Assembly (NCBI GenBank): GCA_037724045.1
Contig: JBBJOW010000012.1
Coordinates: 8,686 to 72,685, forward strand
Reading direction: 5' to 3'
Origin: DATLGB01 sp037724045
Lineage (GTDB): Bacteria > Actinomycetota > Thermoleophilia > Solirubrobacterales > Solirubrobacteraceae
DNA: 64,000 nt
The translations under genes were made by a program, and so were the position numbers. Each line of letters begins with the position of its first letter. Within the stretch, counting starts at the first letter, position 1. The notes beneath the pieces were generated by a model, which saw only the letters and a program-made list of their open reading frames with translations, searched no databases and was not told the DNA's origin. Positions 23,581 to 32,500 of this stretch are shown one piece after another.

Positions 23581-25449
23581 TCAGCGTCCGGCGCTGAAGG
23601 CTGCGAAGCCGTCCTCGGCCCACGAGTCCAGCGAGGACGCCTTCACGCCGGCGTCGGACGTCGTGACGAGACGGTCGCCGATGACGATCGAGCGGCGCAC
23701 CACCGCCCTGCCGTGGTCGACGCGGCCGGCCTCGGCGATGCCGTCCGGCCGCACGGTCAGCCCGACGGCGTCGGCCTCGATCTCGTTCCGAGCCGCCATG
23801 CAAGGCTGGTCGGGCGGGCACGGTTGCGGGTCGTTGTAGCTCTGCACCGGCAGCACGGCGAGCTCGCGCGGCTGCCACCACAGGAAGGCGTGGTGGTCGT
23901 AGGCGACCTCCGAGGAGCCGTTGTCGAAGGTGACCCGCCGCTCGAGCCGCGGGTCCGCGAGGTCGGACACGTCGAACAGCGAGACCTGCAGGCCGAAGGC
24001 GCCCGTGGCCTCGTCGGGCCCCGTGCCCACGCCGATCAGCCGGGCGCCGGCGATCGGGTGCAGGTAGGAGGAGAACCCGGGGATCTTCAGCTCGCCGAGC
24101 ACCTTCGGCGCGGCAGGGTCGGTCAGGTCGACGGTGTACAGCGGGTCGATCTGGCGAAAGGTGACGACGTAGCCCGTGTCGCCGAGGAAGCGCACCGCGA
24201 AGATGCGCTCGCCCTTGCCGAGCCCGTCGATCTGTCCGAGTCGCTCGAGGCGGCCGTCGGCGGCCGCAAGGGTGGTGACGAAGCTCTGCGACGGGTTCTC
24301 GGTGCCGCCGAACCAAGGCGGGGTGTCCGTTGTCGCGACGCGCAGCACCCCGGCGTGCTCGGACAGCGAGAACTGGTTCAGCGCGAAGCCGGGCACGACC
24401 CCGCTGCCGCGGTAGCTCGTGTTGTTGGCGTCGTCGAGCGAGAAGCGGTGGATCTGCGTCGTGACGCCGCTCGGGGCGGGACCGTCGAAGCGGTCCTCGA
24501 GCCCCGGCTGGTAGCGCTGCGTCGCGACGTAGAGGTTGTCGGCCGAGGCGTAGACGGTCTCTCCGCCGGTCATGACCGCGTCGGCGTCGACCGGATCGAG
24601 GCCCTTGTCGAAGTTGAGGGTCAGCACCGTGAGCTGCTCGAGGCCGGAGAAGGAGCGCGAGCGCCGGACCTCGCGACACCCGAGCAGGCGGCGCTCGGAC
24701 GTGCTCCCGGCGGCGCTGGCGAAGCGCCCGCGCGGCAGCCAGGCACGCGGCCGCCGTTCGTCGGCTAGCCCCGGCGTGACGTACTCCGGCGGGCGCAGGG
24801 CGAGGACGACGCGCACGGTGCGCTCGGTACGGCGCGCGGAGACCACGGAGCCGTCGACGTTCAGCGTGCGCTCGAGGACCGGCGCGGCGGGATCGGCGAC
24901 GTCGACGTAGGCCAGCGAGGTCGTGCCCTCGAAGTCGGTCCAGTACACGAGCAGTCGCTGCGTGCGCCGGTCGAAGAGCATCTGGTGGCCGTAGCCCTCG
25001 CCGACGGCCACCGACCCCAGCAGGACCGGCGCGCCGCGGACGTCGACCACGTGCAGCGTCCCTGCGGACGTCAGCGCGTACAGCGTCTCGCCGTCCGTCT
25101 TGACGATGTCGGGCTCGAAGACGCCGGCCTCCTGGTTGTTGGTCAGCGAGAAGGCCTCGCCCGAGATCGTGGAGTCGTTGGTCGGCGCGGCCGCCGGCGC
25201 CGGCGCCCCCGCGGCCGAGCCGCCGGCGGGGCCGGCAGCGGGCATCGGCGGTGTGAAGGGCCGGAAGCCGACCGGCGGGCCGCCGGGCTCGTAGCGGTCG
25301 GCGTGCCGGTTGGCGTAGCGCACGAGCTCGCTGCAGTCGCCGAAGGCGATCAGGCGCGCCTTGCTCTTGCGCGCCGCCTTGGTGGGCGGTGCCACCGACA
25401 GCGCCAGCAGCACCGTCAGCACGCAGAAGAGAAGCCTTCTCATGGTCAC
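23581..25449 (-). CDS. Secreted beta-propeller domain protein
   Basis: 622 residues. A signal peptide (RRLLFCVLTVLLALSVAPP) is followed by a Pro/Ala-rich linker, then a long propeller with repeated blades such as GETLYALTSAGTLHVVDV, ADNLYVATQRYQP and DTGYVVTFRQIDPLYTVDL. This matches the family of secreted C-terminal beta-propeller proteins distantly related to WD40 (Beta_propel family). The function is unknown. GTG 25449 is preferred because GGAGG lies six bases upstream; ATG 25443 is the alternative. A terminator hairpin follows. Confidence 0.85.
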   Translation of the reverse strand: MTMRRLLFCVLTVLLALSVAPPTKAARKSKARLIAFGDCSELVRYANRHADRYEPGGPPVGFRPFTPPMPAAGPAGGSAAGAPAPAAAPTNDSTISGEAFSLTNNQEAGVFEPDIVKTDGETLYALTSAGTLHVVDVRGAPVLLGSVAVGEGYGHQMLFDRRTQRLLVYWTDFEGTTSLAYVDVADPAAPVLERTLNVDGSVVSARRTERTVRVVLALRPPEYVTPGLADERRPRAWLPRGRFASAAGSTSERRLLGCREVRRSRSFSGLEQLTVLTLNFDKGLDPVDADAVMTGGETVYASADNLYVATQRYQPGLEDRFDGPAPSGVTTQIHRFSLDDANNTSYRGSGVVPGFALNQFSLSEHAGVLRVATTDTPPWFGGTENPSQSFVTTLAAADGRLERLGQIDGLGKGERIFAVRFLGDTGYVVTFRQIDPLYTVDLTDPAAPKVLGELKIPGFSSYLHPIAGARLIGVGTGPDEATGAFGLQVSLFDVSDLADPRLERRVTFDNGSSEVAYDHHAFLWWQPRELAVLPVQSYNDPQPCPPDQPCMAARNEIEADAVGLTVRPDGIAEAGRVDHGRAVVRRSIVIGDRLVTTSDAGVKASSLDSWAEDGFAAFSAGR

Positions 25450-25538
25450 GATGGTCCTCCGCCGCGCGGACGGCGTCAAGGGCGCGGCGTCCGTTGAGGT
25501 GGCGCTTGCCCGCTCGCCGATCGGGGAAGCTCTCCGGC

Positions 25539-26426
25539 ATGACCGCCGCCAGATGGCCCGACGGGGCCCTGCTCGGGCTCGCCGCCTCGATGCGCACCTT
25601 CGTCCCCGCCGCGACGTTCGCCGTGCGCGGCCGGCTGACCGGCAGGGCGCGGACCGCGGCGCTCGTCGCGGCGGCGGGCGAGCTAGCCGTCGACAAGGCG
25701 CCGTTCGCGACGCCGCGCACGGACCTGCCCGCCTTCGGCGCCCGGATCGTCGCCGGCGCGCTGTCCGGGGCCGCCGTCGCGGGGCCGGCGGGCGCGGCGG
25801 CGGGAGGGGCGACCGCCGCAGCGGGCACCCTGGCCAGCTACCAGGCGCGCAAGCTGCTGTGCGCCGCGACGGGCCTGCCGGACCCGGTGTACGCGATCGC
25901 CGAGGACGTCCTCGCCGTGAGCGCCGCCGCGTACGCGACGCGCCCGTCGGCGGAGCAGGACGCCGAGGTGCAGCCCGAGCCGGTCCTGCGCGCCGCCGCG
26001 CGCGGCCTGGCGGCCGGCGTCGCCGGGACCGTCGCGATGACCGTGGCCCAGAGCGCCTACTACCAGCTGACCGACGCCAGGCCGAGCGACGCGCCGCTGA
26101 AGGTTGCGCAGAAGGTCGTCAAGGTGCCGCGCGAGCACCGCGCGAAGGTCAACACCGGCATGCACGTCCTCTACGGGTCCTGGTGGGGGATCCCGTTCGG
26201 GGTCCTCGCGGGCACCCGAGGGTCGCAACCGGAGCCGGCCGGCGTCGCCTTCGGCCTCGCGGTGTGGGGCGCGAGCCTCGCCCAGCTCCCGGCGCTGGGC
26301 CTCGCACCGCCGCCGTGGAAGCAGTCGCCGCGCGCCCTGGCCACGGACGCCGGCTTCCACGTCATCTACGGGCTCGGCGCCGCGGCCGCGCTCAGAGCGC
26401 TGTCACCGTCGTCGCACGCGCGATGA
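25539..26426 (+). CDS. Membrane protein with DUF4126-like N-terminal part
   Basis: 295 residues, Ala/Gly-rich, with several hydrophobic segments. LLGLAASMRTFVPAATFAVRG and ARIVAGALSGAAVAGPAGAAAGG resemble DUF4126. The second half (AGVAGTVAMTVAQSAYYQL, MHVLYGSWWGIPFGVLAG, FHVIYGLGAAAALRAL) looks like a DUF1440-type membrane domain, so it may be a fusion. The start is ATG 25539. The 3' end overlaps the convergent rpiA by 35 bp. The function is unknown. Confidence 0.75.
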   Translation: MTAARWPDGALLGLAASMRTFVPAATFAVRGRLTGRARTAALVAAAGELAVDKAPFATPRTDLPAFGARIVAGALSGAAVAGPAGAAAGGATAAAGTLASYQARKLLCAATGLPDPVYAIAEDVLAVSAAAYATRPSAEQDAEVQPEPVLRAAARGLAAGVAGTVAMTVAQSAYYQLTDARPSDAPLKVAQKVVKVPREHRAKVNTGMHVLYGSWWGIPFGVLAGTRGSQPEPAGVAFGLAVWGASLAQLPALGLAPPPWKQSPRALATDAGFHVIYGLGAAAALRALSPSSHAR

Positions 26427-27030
26427 GCACGTCGCTCACGAGCGCGGGCGCGAAGAGCCCGTGGGCGACGACGCCGGGGACGGCGTCCAGCCGCGCGGCC
26501 AGCTGCGCCGGATCGCCCACCGGACCGAGGTAGTCGGCGATCACGCCGCCGTCCGGGCTCGACGGCACGTCGCGCAGCGCGACATCCCCGATCGCGCGCA
26601 GCGTGGCATCGAGGCCGTAGGCGAGCAGCTCGAGCGGCACGGGCGGCCCGATCGCGTCGACCGGCTTGTCGGAGGAGCCGATGACCACGAAGCGGTCTGC
26701 TGCCGCGGCGACGATCTTCTCCCGCGTGTGGGCGGCGCCGCCGCCCTTGACCAGCCAGCGGTCGGGCGACACCTGGTCGGTTCCGTCGATGGCGATGTCC
26801 AGGCGCGCGAGGCCCTCGAACGGCTCGACGTGCAGCCCGAGCTCGCGACAGCGGCGCTCAGTGGCCGGCGACGTGGCCACGCAGCGCACGCCATCGAGGC
26901 CGCGGGCCGCGAGAGCATCCAGGAGGTGGGCGACGGTGGACCCGGTGCCCAGGCCGACCAGCTGGCCCGCCTGGACCAGCTCGGCCGCGGCCTCGGCCGC
27001 GACGCGCTTCTCGAGTTCGAGGTCGGCCAT
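26392..27030 (-). CDS. rpiA: Ribose-5-phosphate isomerase A
   Basis: 212 residues. It interconverts ribose-5-phosphate and ribulose-5-phosphate in the pentose phosphate pathway. Signature motifs are GLGTGSTVAHLLDAL (phosphate binding), DIAIDGTDQV (catalytic Asp), KGGGAAHTREKIVA and FVVIGSSDKPVD. The length is normal. It is divergent from the cyclase gene (about 37 bp between starts), so the promoters overlap. Confidence 0.94.
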   Translation of the reverse strand: MADLELEKRVAAEAAAELVQAGQLVGLGTGSTVAHLLDALAARGLDGVRCVATSPATERRCRELGLHVEPFEGLARLDIAIDGTDQVSPDRWLVKGGGAAHTREKIVAAAADRFVVIGSSDKPVDAIGPPVPLELLAYGLDATLRAIGDVALRDVPSSPDGGVIADYLGPVGDPAQLAARLDAVPGVVAHGLFAPALVSDVLIARATTVTAL

Positions 27031-27067
27031 CGAGAGCGAACTCTGTCACACAAGACAGTCGGCGGCC

Positions 27068-28651
27068 ATGAGACAATCGGGCGACATGGGAGCGACCGCG
27101 ACGACCGCCGGGCGGGCGGGCCGTGTCGAGATGGACGACCGGCGCGCGATGGTCTGCCACATCGACCGCCGCGCGACGGCCTCGCAGATCCTCGCCAACA
27201 TGGTGGGCGCGGTGGACGTTGCGTTGCTGCTGTTCTTCGTGCTGCCCGGGCCCGCCGAGATCTCGCTAGGGGACAGCTGGCAGCGCAACGCGATCGGGAT
27301 GGCGGTCTACCTGCCGCTGTCGTGCTTGCTTGGTGTCTGGTTCGGGCGTCGCATGAGCCCGACGTCGGCGTCCTGGGTCATCGAGGGCCGCGTGCCGACC
27401 GCTGCCGAGCGCGATCGCGTCCTGCACGGTCCCAACTGGTGCTTCAAGTCCAACGCCGGGCTCTGGCTCGGGGCCATGATCCTGTTCGTCGCGATCAATG
27501 CCCCCACGTCGTGGGAGCTCGCGTTCCACGTCGGCTGGACGCTGTTTCTCGGCGGCATGACGACGTGCGGGATCGCGTATCTGCTGCTCGAGCGCGACTG
27601 GCGTCCGCTGACTGAGCTCGCGCTCTCCGCCGGCCCGCCCGCGGAGCCGGTGTGGCCGCGGATCGAGGGCCGGCTCGTGCTCGGCTGGCTGCTGGCGACC
27701 GGCGCGCCCCTGCTGGGACTCATCTCGGTCGCCTGCGACGCGTTCCTCAACGACACGCCGGGCGAGGAGGTTGCGCGCGCGACGCTCGCGCTCGCTCTTG
27801 TCGGCTTCCTCACCGGTCTCGCGGTCACCGTCGTGACCGCGCGCAGCGTCGCGCGACCTTTGACGTCGGTGCGCAAGGCGCTCGCCCGCGTGCAGGCGGG
27901 CGACCTATCCACCGGGGTGCGCGTCAGCGATGGCAGCGAGGTCGGATTCGTCCAGTCCGGGCTGAACGCCATGGTCGGCGGCCTGCGCGAGCGCGAGCGC
28001 ATGCAGGACCTGTACTCGCGCCAGGTGGGGGAGGAGGTGGCGCGTGCCGCGCTTGCCGACGAGCCGCGCCTCGGTGGCGAGGAACGCGAGATCGCGGCGC
28101 TCTTCGTCGACGTCATCGGGTCGACCACGATGGCCCTCGAGGCGCCTCCAGAGCGCGTCGTCGCGCGGCTCAACCGCTTCTTCGCGGTCGTCGTCGACGT
28201 CGCCGCGGAGCACGGGGGATGGGTCAACAAGTTCGAGGGCGACGCCGCGCTGTGCGTGTTCGGCGCTCCTGTCGCAGGGGAGGACCCGGCGGGCTGCGCT
28301 CTCGCCGCCGGGCGCGAGCTGCAGGCGCGGCTGCGGCGCGACGTGCCCGAGCTGCGCGCCGCGGTCGGGCTCTCCGCAGGCCCCGCCGTCGCGGGCTGGA
28401 TCGGTGCGGCGCAGCGCTACGAGTACACGGTGATCGGCGACCCTGTCAACGTGGCGTCACGGCTGTGCGAGCTGGCCAAGGGCGAGCCGGGACGGCTGCT
28501 GGCCTCCGAGGCGATCGTACGGCGCGCGCAGGCCGACGAGCGCGATCGCTGGCAGCTCGGCGAGGCTGAGATCCTGCGCGGTCGCTCCACCCCGACGCGC
28601 CTCGCGCGGTCAGTCGCGGTCGGCGCCGAACGCAAACGAGCGCAGGGCTGA
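27068..28651 (+). CDS. Membrane adenylate/guanylate cyclase (class III)
   Basis: 527 residues. The N-terminal membrane domain has about six TM segments (such as MVGAVDVALLLFFVLPGP and LALALVGFLTGLAVTVVTA). A HAMP domain follows (RSVARPLTSVRKALARVQAGD), then a C-terminal cyclase catalytic domain. Metal-binding Asp residues are seen in LFVDVIGSTTM and NKFEGDAALCVF, and the transition-state Asn/Arg in DPVNVASRLCEL. It is predicted to make cAMP in response to a membrane signal. Starts at ATG 27068 or 27086 are both possible; neither has a strong Shine-Dalgarno. Confidence 0.88.
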   Translation: MRQSGDMGATATTAGRAGRVEMDDRRAMVCHIDRRATASQILANMVGAVDVALLLFFVLPGPAEISLGDSWQRNAIGMAVYLPLSCLLGVWFGRRMSPTSASWVIEGRVPTAAERDRVLHGPNWCFKSNAGLWLGAMILFVAINAPTSWELAFHVGWTLFLGGMTTCGIAYLLLERDWRPLTELALSAGPPAEPVWPRIEGRLVLGWLLATGAPLLGLISVACDAFLNDTPGEEVARATLALALVGFLTGLAVTVVTARSVARPLTSVRKALARVQAGDLSTGVRVSDGSEVGFVQSGLNAMVGGLRERERMQDLYSRQVGEEVARAALADEPRLGGEEREIAALFVDVIGSTTMALEAPPERVVARLNRFFAVVVDVAAEHGGWVNKFEGDAALCVFGAPVAGEDPAGCALAAGRELQARLRRDVPELRAAVGLSAGPAVAGWIGAAQRYEYTVIGDPVNVASRLCELAKGEPGRLLASEAIVRRAQADERDRWQLGEAEILRGRSTPTRLARSVAVGAERKRAQG

Positions 28652-29164
28652 GCGCATGGCCAGCGAGACGCGCTGGCCGCCGCCCTGGTCGCGGCCGGGA
28701 GGCTGCTTCTCCGCGAAGGTGAGCACGATCGCGTCCCTCGTCCCCGGCGTCTCCTCGGGCACGAGGATCAGCGTCGTGCCGCCCGCGTAGCCGAGCTCGT
28801 AGCCCGGCGCCCCGTTGATGCGTGCGCGGGTGTCCGTGGTCAGGCGCAGGCCGCGCTCGCGCGCGTAGTTGTCGGCGAACACCGGGAGGACCCCGACGAC
28901 GTCTCCGTCGTAGGGGGGCAGCTGCGTGCGCCGGACCGAGAGCGTCGCGACGAGCTCCCTGCGCGCGCCGCGCAGGCGCAGCAGCTCGCCGGGCTCACGC
29001 GCGACCGGCACCATCTGTTCGTCGTCGTAGAGCACGGTGAACACCGGCGCGCCGTCATGGACGTAGAGCGTCTTTGAGTCCAGCGGGTCGCGGATCGCCA
29101 GCACGTACACCCCAGCGGCCACGACCACGGCCACGCCCAGCGCCGCGGCGACCCGGTTCCTCAC
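28610..29164 (-). CDS. Hypothetical membrane-anchored protein
   Basis: 184 residues from GTG 29164, which overlaps the TGA of the O-antigen ligase-like gene (GTGA). One N-terminal TM segment (VAAALGVAVVVAAGVYVLAI) is followed by an extracytoplasmic beta-rich domain (TLYVHDGAPVFTVLYDDEQM, GYELGYAGGTTLILVPEE). No family is recognised. Tight coupling suggests it works with the polymerase/ligase. The 3' end overlaps the convergent cyclase gene by 42 bp. Confidence 0.72.
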   Translation of the reverse strand: MRNRVAAALGVAVVVAAGVYVLAIRDPLDSKTLYVHDGAPVFTVLYDDEQMVPVAREPGELLRLRGARRELVATLSVRRTQLPPYDGDVVGVLPVFADNYARERGLRLTTDTRARINGAPGYELGYAGGTTLILVPEETPGTRDAIVLTFAEKQPPGRDQGGGQRVSLAMRSALRSFAFGADRD

Positions 29165-30672
29165 GCTTCGACGAGCTCGCGCTGCGGCTGCGCGCCGGCG
29201 TCGTCGGGCTCGCCGCGCCGGAGCCCGGCGGCGGCTGCCAGCAGGGCCCAGGTCAGGGGGTCCTCGAGGAACGCCGCGTAGACCAGGGTGTGCACGACCA
29301 GTGCGACGAAGGTCGCCGCGACCGCCGCCCGCGGCAGCGAGGCCCGCGCGCCGCGCAGCTGCAGCGACAGCGCGACGACGAGCAGGGCGATGTAGGCGGC
29401 GAGCCCGATGACCCCCTGCTCGGCGGCCACCGTCACGGGGATCGTGTGCGACTCCGCGGGCGAGCGCTCCGAGAGCAGATCCTCGCGGTCGCGGTAGCGC
29501 TCGGCGAACGAGCCCGAGCCGAAGCCGAAGACCGGCCGGTCGGCGAACATGTCCACACCGCCGCGCACGAGCAGCGCCCGCCCGGCCGTGGCCTTGTCGA
29601 CGGCGGCGAAGGACCGGCTCTCCAGGCCGGCCAGGCCCGGGAACGCGATCACCGCAGCGACACCCGCGATCGCGAGTGCCCCGACGGTGAGCACCACCGG
29701 CCGTGTGCGCCAGCGCAGTGCGGCAAGCACTGCCAGGCCGACGAGCAGCGCGGCGAAGCTCGACTCCGACAACGAGGGCACGAGGCCCGCCCACAGCGCC
29801 GCGAGCAGCGCGCAGCACGCCCAGATCACGCGCCGATGCGGCGTCCACAGCATGAGCGCAGCCACGAGGACGATCGTCAGCGCAAGGAAGCGGCCGTAGA
29901 TGTTCGGGTCGAAGAAGAGGCTGTTGACGCGGAAGTAGGGCTTGAGCTCGTTGGCCGTCAGCACCTTCTCGTTGGACAGCAGCAGCTCCTTGGTGAAGAA
30001 CTGCACGATCCCGACGGCGACGCAGACCAGCGCGAGCACGACGGTGAACGCCATCGCCCGCTTGACCACCTTCGGCGTCCAGGCCAGGTCGAGCAGCAGC
30101 CGGAACAGCAGCGCGAACGGAACGTAGAAGAAGCAGATCTTCTTGACCGCCGCGTCGACGTCGGTCGAGTAGATCGCCTGCGCCGCGTACAGGACGATCA
30201 CCCCTGCCAGCACCTTCTCCACCAGTCGCACCCGGTGATCGCGCGGCTCGGGCTGCATCCGTCGCACCCGCACGCACCGCGCCAGCACCCCGCAGGCGAT
30301 CACCCCGTACAGCGGCAGCAGCAGGTTCGCGGTCTCACTGCCGATAGCGATCGGCACCCGCACGGGCAGCGTCGCGAACGCAAGCACGAGCACCAGCCCC
30401 GGCTGACGCCGGAACAGCACGGCACCCGCCACGAGGACCACCAGGCCGACGGCCGCTGCCGCCCCCGCCAGCGCCAGCCGCCCGTCCAGCGCATCACCGA
30501 CCTGATCGCCGAGCACCGACGCCAGCGCCAGCGCGGCGAGAACCACCGCGGCCACCATCGCCGGAGCCCGCCGGCGCGCGTCGTCGAGCACGAGCACGAA
30601 CGCCACGGCAATCGCCGCGCCCAAAGCCAACGTGCCCTGGACCGCGGGGGCTATGGCGAGAACCATCGGCAT
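29161..30672 (-). CDS. O-antigen ligase/polymerase-like membrane protein
   Basis: 503 residues with about 12 hydrophobic segments. The conserved Wzy/WaaL-type segment is FGFGSGSFAERY...SHTIPVTVAAEQGVIGLAAYI, and FRVNSLFFDPNIYGRFLAL is also typical. These proteins polymerise or ligate undecaprenyl-linked glycans at the outer face of the membrane. The start is ATG 30672. It lies beside the polysaccharide export locus and is divergent from a polytopic glycosyltransferase, with a long inverted repeat between. Confidence 0.85.
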   Translation of the reverse strand: MPMVLAIAPAVQGTLALGAAIAVAFVLVLDDARRRAPAMVAAVVLAALALASVLGDQVGDALDGRLALAGAAAAVGLVVLVAGAVLFRRQPGLVLVLAFATLPVRVPIAIGSETANLLLPLYGVIACGVLARCVRVRRMQPEPRDHRVRLVEKVLAGVIVLYAAQAIYSTDVDAAVKKICFFYVPFALLFRLLLDLAWTPKVVKRAMAFTVVLALVCVAVGIVQFFTKELLLSNEKVLTANELKPYFRVNSLFFDPNIYGRFLALTIVLVAALMLWTPHRRVIWACCALLAALWAGLVPSLSESSFAALLVGLAVLAALRWRTRPVVLTVGALAIAGVAAVIAFPGLAGLESRSFAAVDKATAGRALLVRGGVDMFADRPVFGFGSGSFAERYRDREDLLSERSPAESHTIPVTVAAEQGVIGLAAYIALLVVALSLQLRGARASLPRAAVAATFVALVVHTLVYAAFLEDPLTWALLAAAAGLRRGEPDDAGAQPQRELVEA

Positions 30673-30731
30673 CGGCGCACAGGCTACGGCCGCCGGCGGC
30701 CGTCCTGGGAGCGCTCGTTGCCGTTCCGGGT

Positions 30732-30790
30732 GAGGGGGAACCCCTCTGGAGGAATTAGGGCTCGGTCCCCCGACAGAGGGGTTCCCCCTC
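30732..30790. repeat. 17-bp perfect inverted repeat between divergent glycan genes
   Basis: GAGGGGGAACCCCTCTG (30732-30748) and its exact complement (30774-30790) are separated by 25 bases. It lies 60 bp from the ligase start and 43 bp from the glycosyltransferase start. It could be an operator shared by the two divergent promoters, a terminator-type hairpin or a further palindromic repeat family. No other copy was noticed in the window. Confidence 0.6.
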
Positions 30791-30832
30791 GCACGGGACG
30801 CCGGACAGCGCACGGATAGGGTCCGCGCGGCC

Positions 30833-32245
30833 GTGCGCCGTCTGCTCGCTCCCCTGGCGATCGCCACCAGCGTCGCCGTCACCCTGCGGGTCGCCTTCGA
30901 CGCGTGGTATCTGAACTACGACGCGCGCTACGCCCTGATCTGGGCGCGGGACGTCACCCGCGGTGTCACTCCGGACTTCGAGGCGCCCTTCGCGCCGACG
31001 CCGCATCCGCTCTCGACGTTGTGGAGCGTCCTGGCCCTTCCGTTCGGCCAGGGCGGCGAGGCGGTGATCGTGTGGCTGACGCTGCTGGCCTTCGGGCTGC
31101 TCGTCTACCTGACCTACCGGCTCGGCGCCGAGCTCTTCTCGCCCTGGGCCGGCGCGGTCGCCGCGGTGGTGATCCTCACCCGGCCGGCGATGGTGCGCGA
31201 CACGCTGCTCGGCTACCAGGACATCCCCTTCGCGGCGCTGGTCGTCTTCGCCGCGCTGCTGGAAGCGCGCCGGCCGCGGCGTGGGGCGCCGGTGCTCGCC
31301 GTCCTTGCGCTCGCCGGGCTGCTGCGGCCCGAGGCCTGGGTGCTCGCCGGCCTGTACTGGCTGTATCTGCTCCCCCGCAGCGCGAACGCCGACCGTCTGA
31401 AGCTCGCGCTGATCGTCGCTGCTGCGCCCGTGCTGTGGGCGGTGGTCGACTACGTCGTCACCGGCGACGCCCTGCACTCCCTGCACGGCACCTCGGAGCT
31501 GGCCGAGACCAACGACCGCCGACGCGACATCGAGGACGCGCCGTACTGGACGGCCAAGTACTTCGGCTTCACGCTGCGCGAGCCGCTGGCCGTCGCCATC
31601 CCGATCGGCTTTGCCCTGGCATGGCGTCAGCGCGCGCGTTTCGGGCGACCGGCGCTGCTCGCGTTGTCCGTCGTCACGGCGATGACCGCCGTGTTCATGA
31701 TCGGCCCGCTGTTCGGGCTGCCGCTGATCGGGCGTTACGTGCGCACGCCATCGGTGTTCCTCGCGCTCTTCGCCGGCCTCGCGCTCGCGGGCTGGGCGCT
31801 CATCCGTGACGACCGCGAGCGCCGGGTCTGGCAGGCGCTGGCCGCCGTCGCCGCGATCGCCCTCGCCGTTTTCGTGCCGGCCAACATCGGCCAGCTGCGC
31901 GACCTCGAGACCCGCTTCGACCGCGACGGCGCCTTCTACGCCGACCTGCGCGCGGTCGCGTACGACCCGGACGTCCGCGAGCTCACCGCGCGCTGCGGCC
32001 CGCTGCTCGCCGCCGATCACCGGCCGATCGCCCATCTGCGCTACTGGCTGGCCACCGACCCCGGCAGCGTCGGCACCGTCGAGGACACCGGCAACCGCAC
32101 GCCGTCGCTGCTGGTCAAGCCGCGACGCAGCCGGGAGAGCCGCCTCTTCTTCCGCGGTGAGTTCCCCAGCGTTCCCGTCCCGCCGGGCGCCCGGCGCGTC
32201 TACGCGAACTCCTCCTGGGCGGTGTTCGCCTCGGCGGACTGCTAG
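30833..32245 (+). CDS. Polytopic membrane glycosyltransferase (GT39/GT87-like)
   Basis: 470 residues with about 10 TM segments and a C-terminal soluble part. An acidic motif after the first TM (YLNYDARYALIWARD) fits the DD/DE motif of GT-C enzymes, which use lipid-linked sugars outside the membrane. The start is GTG 30833. The acceptor is unknown. Its neighbours (ligase, ABC exporter operon) suggest surface glycan synthesis. Confidence 0.75.
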   Translation: MRRLLAPLAIATSVAVTLRVAFDAWYLNYDARYALIWARDVTRGVTPDFEAPFAPTPHPLSTLWSVLALPFGQGGEAVIVWLTLLAFGLLVYLTYRLGAELFSPWAGAVAAVVILTRPAMVRDTLLGYQDIPFAALVVFAALLEARRPRRGAPVLAVLALAGLLRPEAWVLAGLYWLYLLPRSANADRLKLALIVAAAPVLWAVVDYVVTGDALHSLHGTSELAETNDRRRDIEDAPYWTAKYFGFTLREPLAVAIPIGFALAWRQRARFGRPALLALSVVTAMTAVFMIGPLFGLPLIGRYVRTPSVFLALFAGLALAGWALIRDDRERRVWQALAAVAAIALAVFVPANIGQLRDLETRFDRDGAFYADLRAVAYDPDVRELTARCGPLLAADHRPIAHLRYWLATDPGSVGTVEDTGNRTPSLLVKPRRSRESRLFFRGEFPSVPVPPGARRVYANSSWAVFASADC

Positions 32246-32327
32246 AGCGAAGCGGTTACCGCTGTTAGAGCGAAGCGGTTACCGAGACCCCTTGTGAGAC
32301 AGCGGGCTGCCTGCGAAGCGGCAACCG
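32243..32327 (+). repeat. Short direct repeats after the glycosyltransferase stop
   Basis: TAGAGCGAAGCGGTTACCG occurs at 32243-32261, where its TAG is the gene stop, and again at 32266-32284, a 23-bp period. A diverged GCGAAGCGG-CAACCG unit lies at 32313-32327. The stretch ends at the start of a palindromic element. It has no coding potential and may be a decayed 3' hairpin cluster. Confidence 0.6.
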
Positions 32328-32330
32328 CTG

Positions 32331-32500
32331 CTAGATGGTTGATTCCACGACCCCGCGGCCCCAGGCACGCCGCTGACGCTTCGCCGGTTCACGCCCGTCC
32401 GGTTCGCCCGTACCACCGGTACGGGCTTCGCCGGCCGGACGCGCCCGGCTCGGTCATCAGCGCGCCTGGAACCACGGGTCTCGTGGAATCAACCATCTAG
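32331..32500. repeat. CTAG-bounded palindromic element, subfamily B copy 1
   Basis: 170 bp with inverted ends CTAGATGGTTGATTCCACGA.. and complement. The middle is different from subfamily A: nested hairpins with CGTCCGG/CCGGACG arms around the palindrome CCCGTACC-ACC-GGTACGGG. It separates two convergent genes. The right-hand CTAG (32497-32500) contains the stop codon of the ABC ATPase gene. It is probably a bidirectional terminator as well as a repeat. Confidence 0.92.

Noticed and set aside
21850..24768. Plus-strand open frame of 972 codons across the ATP-grasp and beta-propeller genes
   Set aside because: It is low-complexity Arg/Ala/Val/Asp translation crossing a terminator and two real minus-strand genes.
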